From: Pseudomonas asplenii
Lineage (GTDB): Bacteria > Pseudomonadota > Gammaproteobacteria > Pseudomonadales > Pseudomonadaceae
Reading direction: 5' to 3'
NCBI RefSeq assembly: GCF_001293465.1
Contig: NZ_JSYZ01000011.1
Location: forward strand, 203,288 to 267,287
Length of the DNA: 64,000 nucleotides
A program made the position numbers and the translations under genes. Numbering within the stretch: the first letter of the stretch is position 1; the number at the start of each line of letters is the position of its first letter. This document shows, piece by piece, positions 62,362 to 64,000 of this stretch. Below the pieces are notes generated by a model, which was given only the letters and a program-made list of their open reading frames with translations, searched no databases and had not been told where the DNA came from.

Positions 62362-63923
62362 GTGACGGGCTGCCGACACTGAGCACCCGGCAGAAGGTCG
62401 CCGCCTTTGCCTGCATGTGCCTGGGCATGTTCATCGCCCTGATCGACATCCAGATCGTGTCCGCCTCGCTGCGCGATATCGGCGGCGGCCTGTCGGCGGG
62501 CGCCGATGACACCGCCTGGGTGCAGACCGCCTACCTGATCGCCGAGATCATCGTCATCCCGCTGTCCGGCTGGCTGTCGCGGGTGATGAGCACCCGCTGG
62601 CTGTTCGCCGCCTCCGCCGCCGGCTTCACCCTGACCAGCCTGCTGTGCGCGGTGGCCTGGAACATCCAGAGCATGATCGCCTTTCGCGCGTTGCAGGGTT
62701 TCCTCGGCGGTTCGATGATTCCGCTGGTGTTCACCACCGCCTTCATCTATTTCAACGGCAAGCAGCGCATCATCGCCGCCTCGACCATCGGTGCCATCGC
62801 CTCGCTCGCGCCGACCCTCGGCCCGGCGGTCGGTGGCTGGATCACCGACATTTCCTCCTGGCACTGGCTGTTCTACATCAACCTGCTGCCGGGCCTGTTC
62901 GTGACCCTCAGCGTGCCGCTGCTGGTCCGGGTCGACCAGCCGAACCTGGCGTTGCTCAAGGGCGCCGACTACCTGGGCATCGTGCTGATGGCGGTGTTCC
63001 TCGGCTGCCTGGAATATACCCTCGAGGAAGGTCCGCGCTGGAACTGGTTCAGTGACAGCACCATCACCCTGACGGCCTGGGTGGCGTTGGCCAGCGGGGT
63101 GCTGTTCATCTGGCGCTGCCTGGAAATCGACGAGCCGATCGTCGACCTGCGTGCCCTGGGCGAGCGCAACTTTGCCCTCGGCTGCCTGTTTTCCTTCATC
63201 ACCGGCATCGGCATCTTCGCCACCATCTACCTGACACCGCTGTTCCTCGGCCGGGTGCGCGGCTACGGGGCACTGGATATCGGTATCGCGGTGTTTTCCA
63301 CGGGGATCTTCCAGTTGCTGGCGATTCCGGTGTATGCGTTCCTTGCCAGCCGTATCGACCTGCGCTGGATCCTCATGCTCGGCCTGGCGTTGTTCGGCCT
63401 GTCGATGTGGAATTTTGCGCCGATCACCCATGACTGGGGTGGCAAGGAACTGCTGCTGCCCCAGGCGATACGCGGGTTTGCCCAGCAACTGACCGTCGCG
63501 CCGACGGTGACGCTGACCCTCGGCTCCCTGGCACCGGCCCGGCTCAAGCTCGCCTCGGGGCTGTTCAACCTGATGCGCAACCTCGGCGGCGCGATCGGTA
63601 TCGCTGCCTGCGCCACGGTGCTCAACGACCGCAGCAACCTGCATTTCCTGCGTCTGGCGGAGCACCTGAACAGCCGTAACGAAGAGATGAATCTCTGGCT
63701 CGAACACTTGAGCAGCAGTGCCCAGGCGCTTGGCCAGAACAGTCTGGATGCGAGTCAGATCGCGTTGCGCCAGCTCTGGGCCCTGACCTGGCGAGAGGCC
63801 CAGACGCTGACTTATGCCGATGCGTTTCTGGTGATCATGGTCTGCTTTATTCTGGCGACGGTGTTGGTGCCGTTGATGCGCAAGGTTCAGCCGCCGCAGC
63901 AGCCTTCTGCGGATGGGCATTGA
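62358..63923 (+). CDS. EmrB/QacA-family (DHA2) MFS drug efflux transporter
   Basis: A 521-residue 14-helix MFS transporter of the DHA2 family. Typical motifs are MFIALIDIQIVSASLRDIGG in helix 1 and AYLIAEIIVIPLSGWLSRVM for the antiporter region. It overlaps the EmrA-like gene by 4 bp, so the two are coupled. It probably exports hydrophobic compounds or toxicants. No link to the NRPS cluster is shown beyond being about 9 kb away. Confidence 0.93.
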   Translation: MSDGLPTLSTRQKVAAFACMCLGMFIALIDIQIVSASLRDIGGGLSAGADDTAWVQTAYLIAEIIVIPLSGWLSRVMSTRWLFAASAAGFTLTSLLCAVAWNIQSMIAFRALQGFLGGSMIPLVFTTAFIYFNGKQRIIAASTIGAIASLAPTLGPAVGGWITDISSWHWLFYINLLPGLFVTLSVPLLVRVDQPNLALLKGADYLGIVLMAVFLGCLEYTLEEGPRWNWFSDSTITLTAWVALASGVLFIWRCLEIDEPIVDLRALGERNFALGCLFSFITGIGIFATIYLTPLFLGRVRGYGALDIGIAVFSTGIFQLLAIPVYAFLASRIDLRWILMLGLALFGLSMWNFAPITHDWGGKELLLPQAIRGFAQQLTVAPTVTLTLGSLAPARLKLASGLFNLMRNLGGAIGIAACATVLNDRSNLHFLRLAEHLNSRNEEMNLWLEHLSSSAQALGQNSLDASQIALRQLWALTWREAQTLTYADAFLVIMVCFILATVLVPLMRKVQPPQQPSADGH

Positions 63924-63980
63924 TCAGGTGCGGGAGCTGCTGTCTGTTCGGCTTTTTCCGGGGGAGGTGGGAGGTGGGGT

Positions 63981-64000
63981 ACATATCCGTTTGCGCGTTT
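63981..64000 (-). repeat. Start of a second copy of the dispersed repeat
   Basis: The last 20 bases, read on the minus strand (AAACGCGCAAACGGATATGT), match 20036-20055 at 18 of 20 positions. The repeat probably continues beyond the window. Confidence 0.6.

Noticed and set aside
1..64000. CRISPR arrays, tRNA/rRNA genes, insertion sequences, prophage
   Set aside because: I looked for spaced direct repeats, transposase or integrase motifs and RNA gene signatures and saw none.

Overview
The window is a stretch of chromosome from a high-GC gammaproteobacterium, almost certainly Pseudomonas of the fluorescens group. The reasons are the REP palindrome at 3321-3402, a DUF2388 gene, the SCO1/PCuAC copper genes, an RlhA-type U32 protein and very strong GC3 codon bias. 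That bias also creates very long antisense shadow ORFs, which are not genes.

Layout. (1) 1-6162: a minus-strand catabolic/uptake operon (argininosuccinate-lyase-like enzyme, polar amino-acid-type ABC importer, NodB-type deacetylase cut by the left edge) with a divergent LysR regulator. (2) 6439-12226: a four-gene tripartite efflux operon (ATPase, MacB-like permease, TolC-like channel, adaptor) with a divergent TetR regulator. (3) 12233-17104: a 2Fe-2S/flavin reductase fused to an M24 peptidase-like domain, opposite a MocR regulator; a DUF2388 protein; a TetR/DUF4442 divergent pair with a clear palindromic operator. (4) 17199-19543: copper and cytochrome genes (DUF2946, SCO1, PCuAC, cytochrome P460). 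(5) 19544-20097: a gene-free, highly palindromic repeat block; a shorter copy of part of it begins at the right edge. (6) 20098-20973: a 3-hydroxyisobutyrate-dehydrogenase-like reductase.

(7) 21275-55367: the main content, a 34-kb NRPS/PKS operon of four megasynthases followed by an Ala/Tyr-rich unknown protein, an MbtH-like protein and a TauD-type dioxygenase. Domain order: NRPS1 A-T-C-A-T-C(dual E/C)-A-T; NRPS2 C-A-T-C-A-T-Cy-A-T-Ox; NRPS3 TubC docking-C-A-T-TE; NRPS4 A-T-C-A-T-KS-(no AT)-KR-ACP-TE. Specificity codes read by eye suggest aromatic, Thr, Thr, Arg-like, Pro-like, Cys (as thiazole) and Leu-like for NRPS1-3, and Ile/Val plus Pro-like plus a reduced C2 unit for NRPS4. Two consecutive proteins each carry a terminal TE, and NRPS4 starts with its own loading module. 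The operon therefore looks like two assembly lines. One would make a thiazole heptapeptide. The other would make an Ile/Val-Pro-ketide core that, with the TauD enzyme, recalls the detoxin/rimosamide core. I cannot match the combination to a named cluster.

(8) 55426-58424: a convergent minus-strand operon (MFS exporter, GSCFA protein, SGNH-hydrolase-like protein) that probably serves the cluster. (9) 58573-63923: housekeeping and efflux genes (RlhA-type U32 protein, RidA, EmrA/EmrB-type pump). No rRNA, tRNA, CRISPR array, transposase or integrase was seen.
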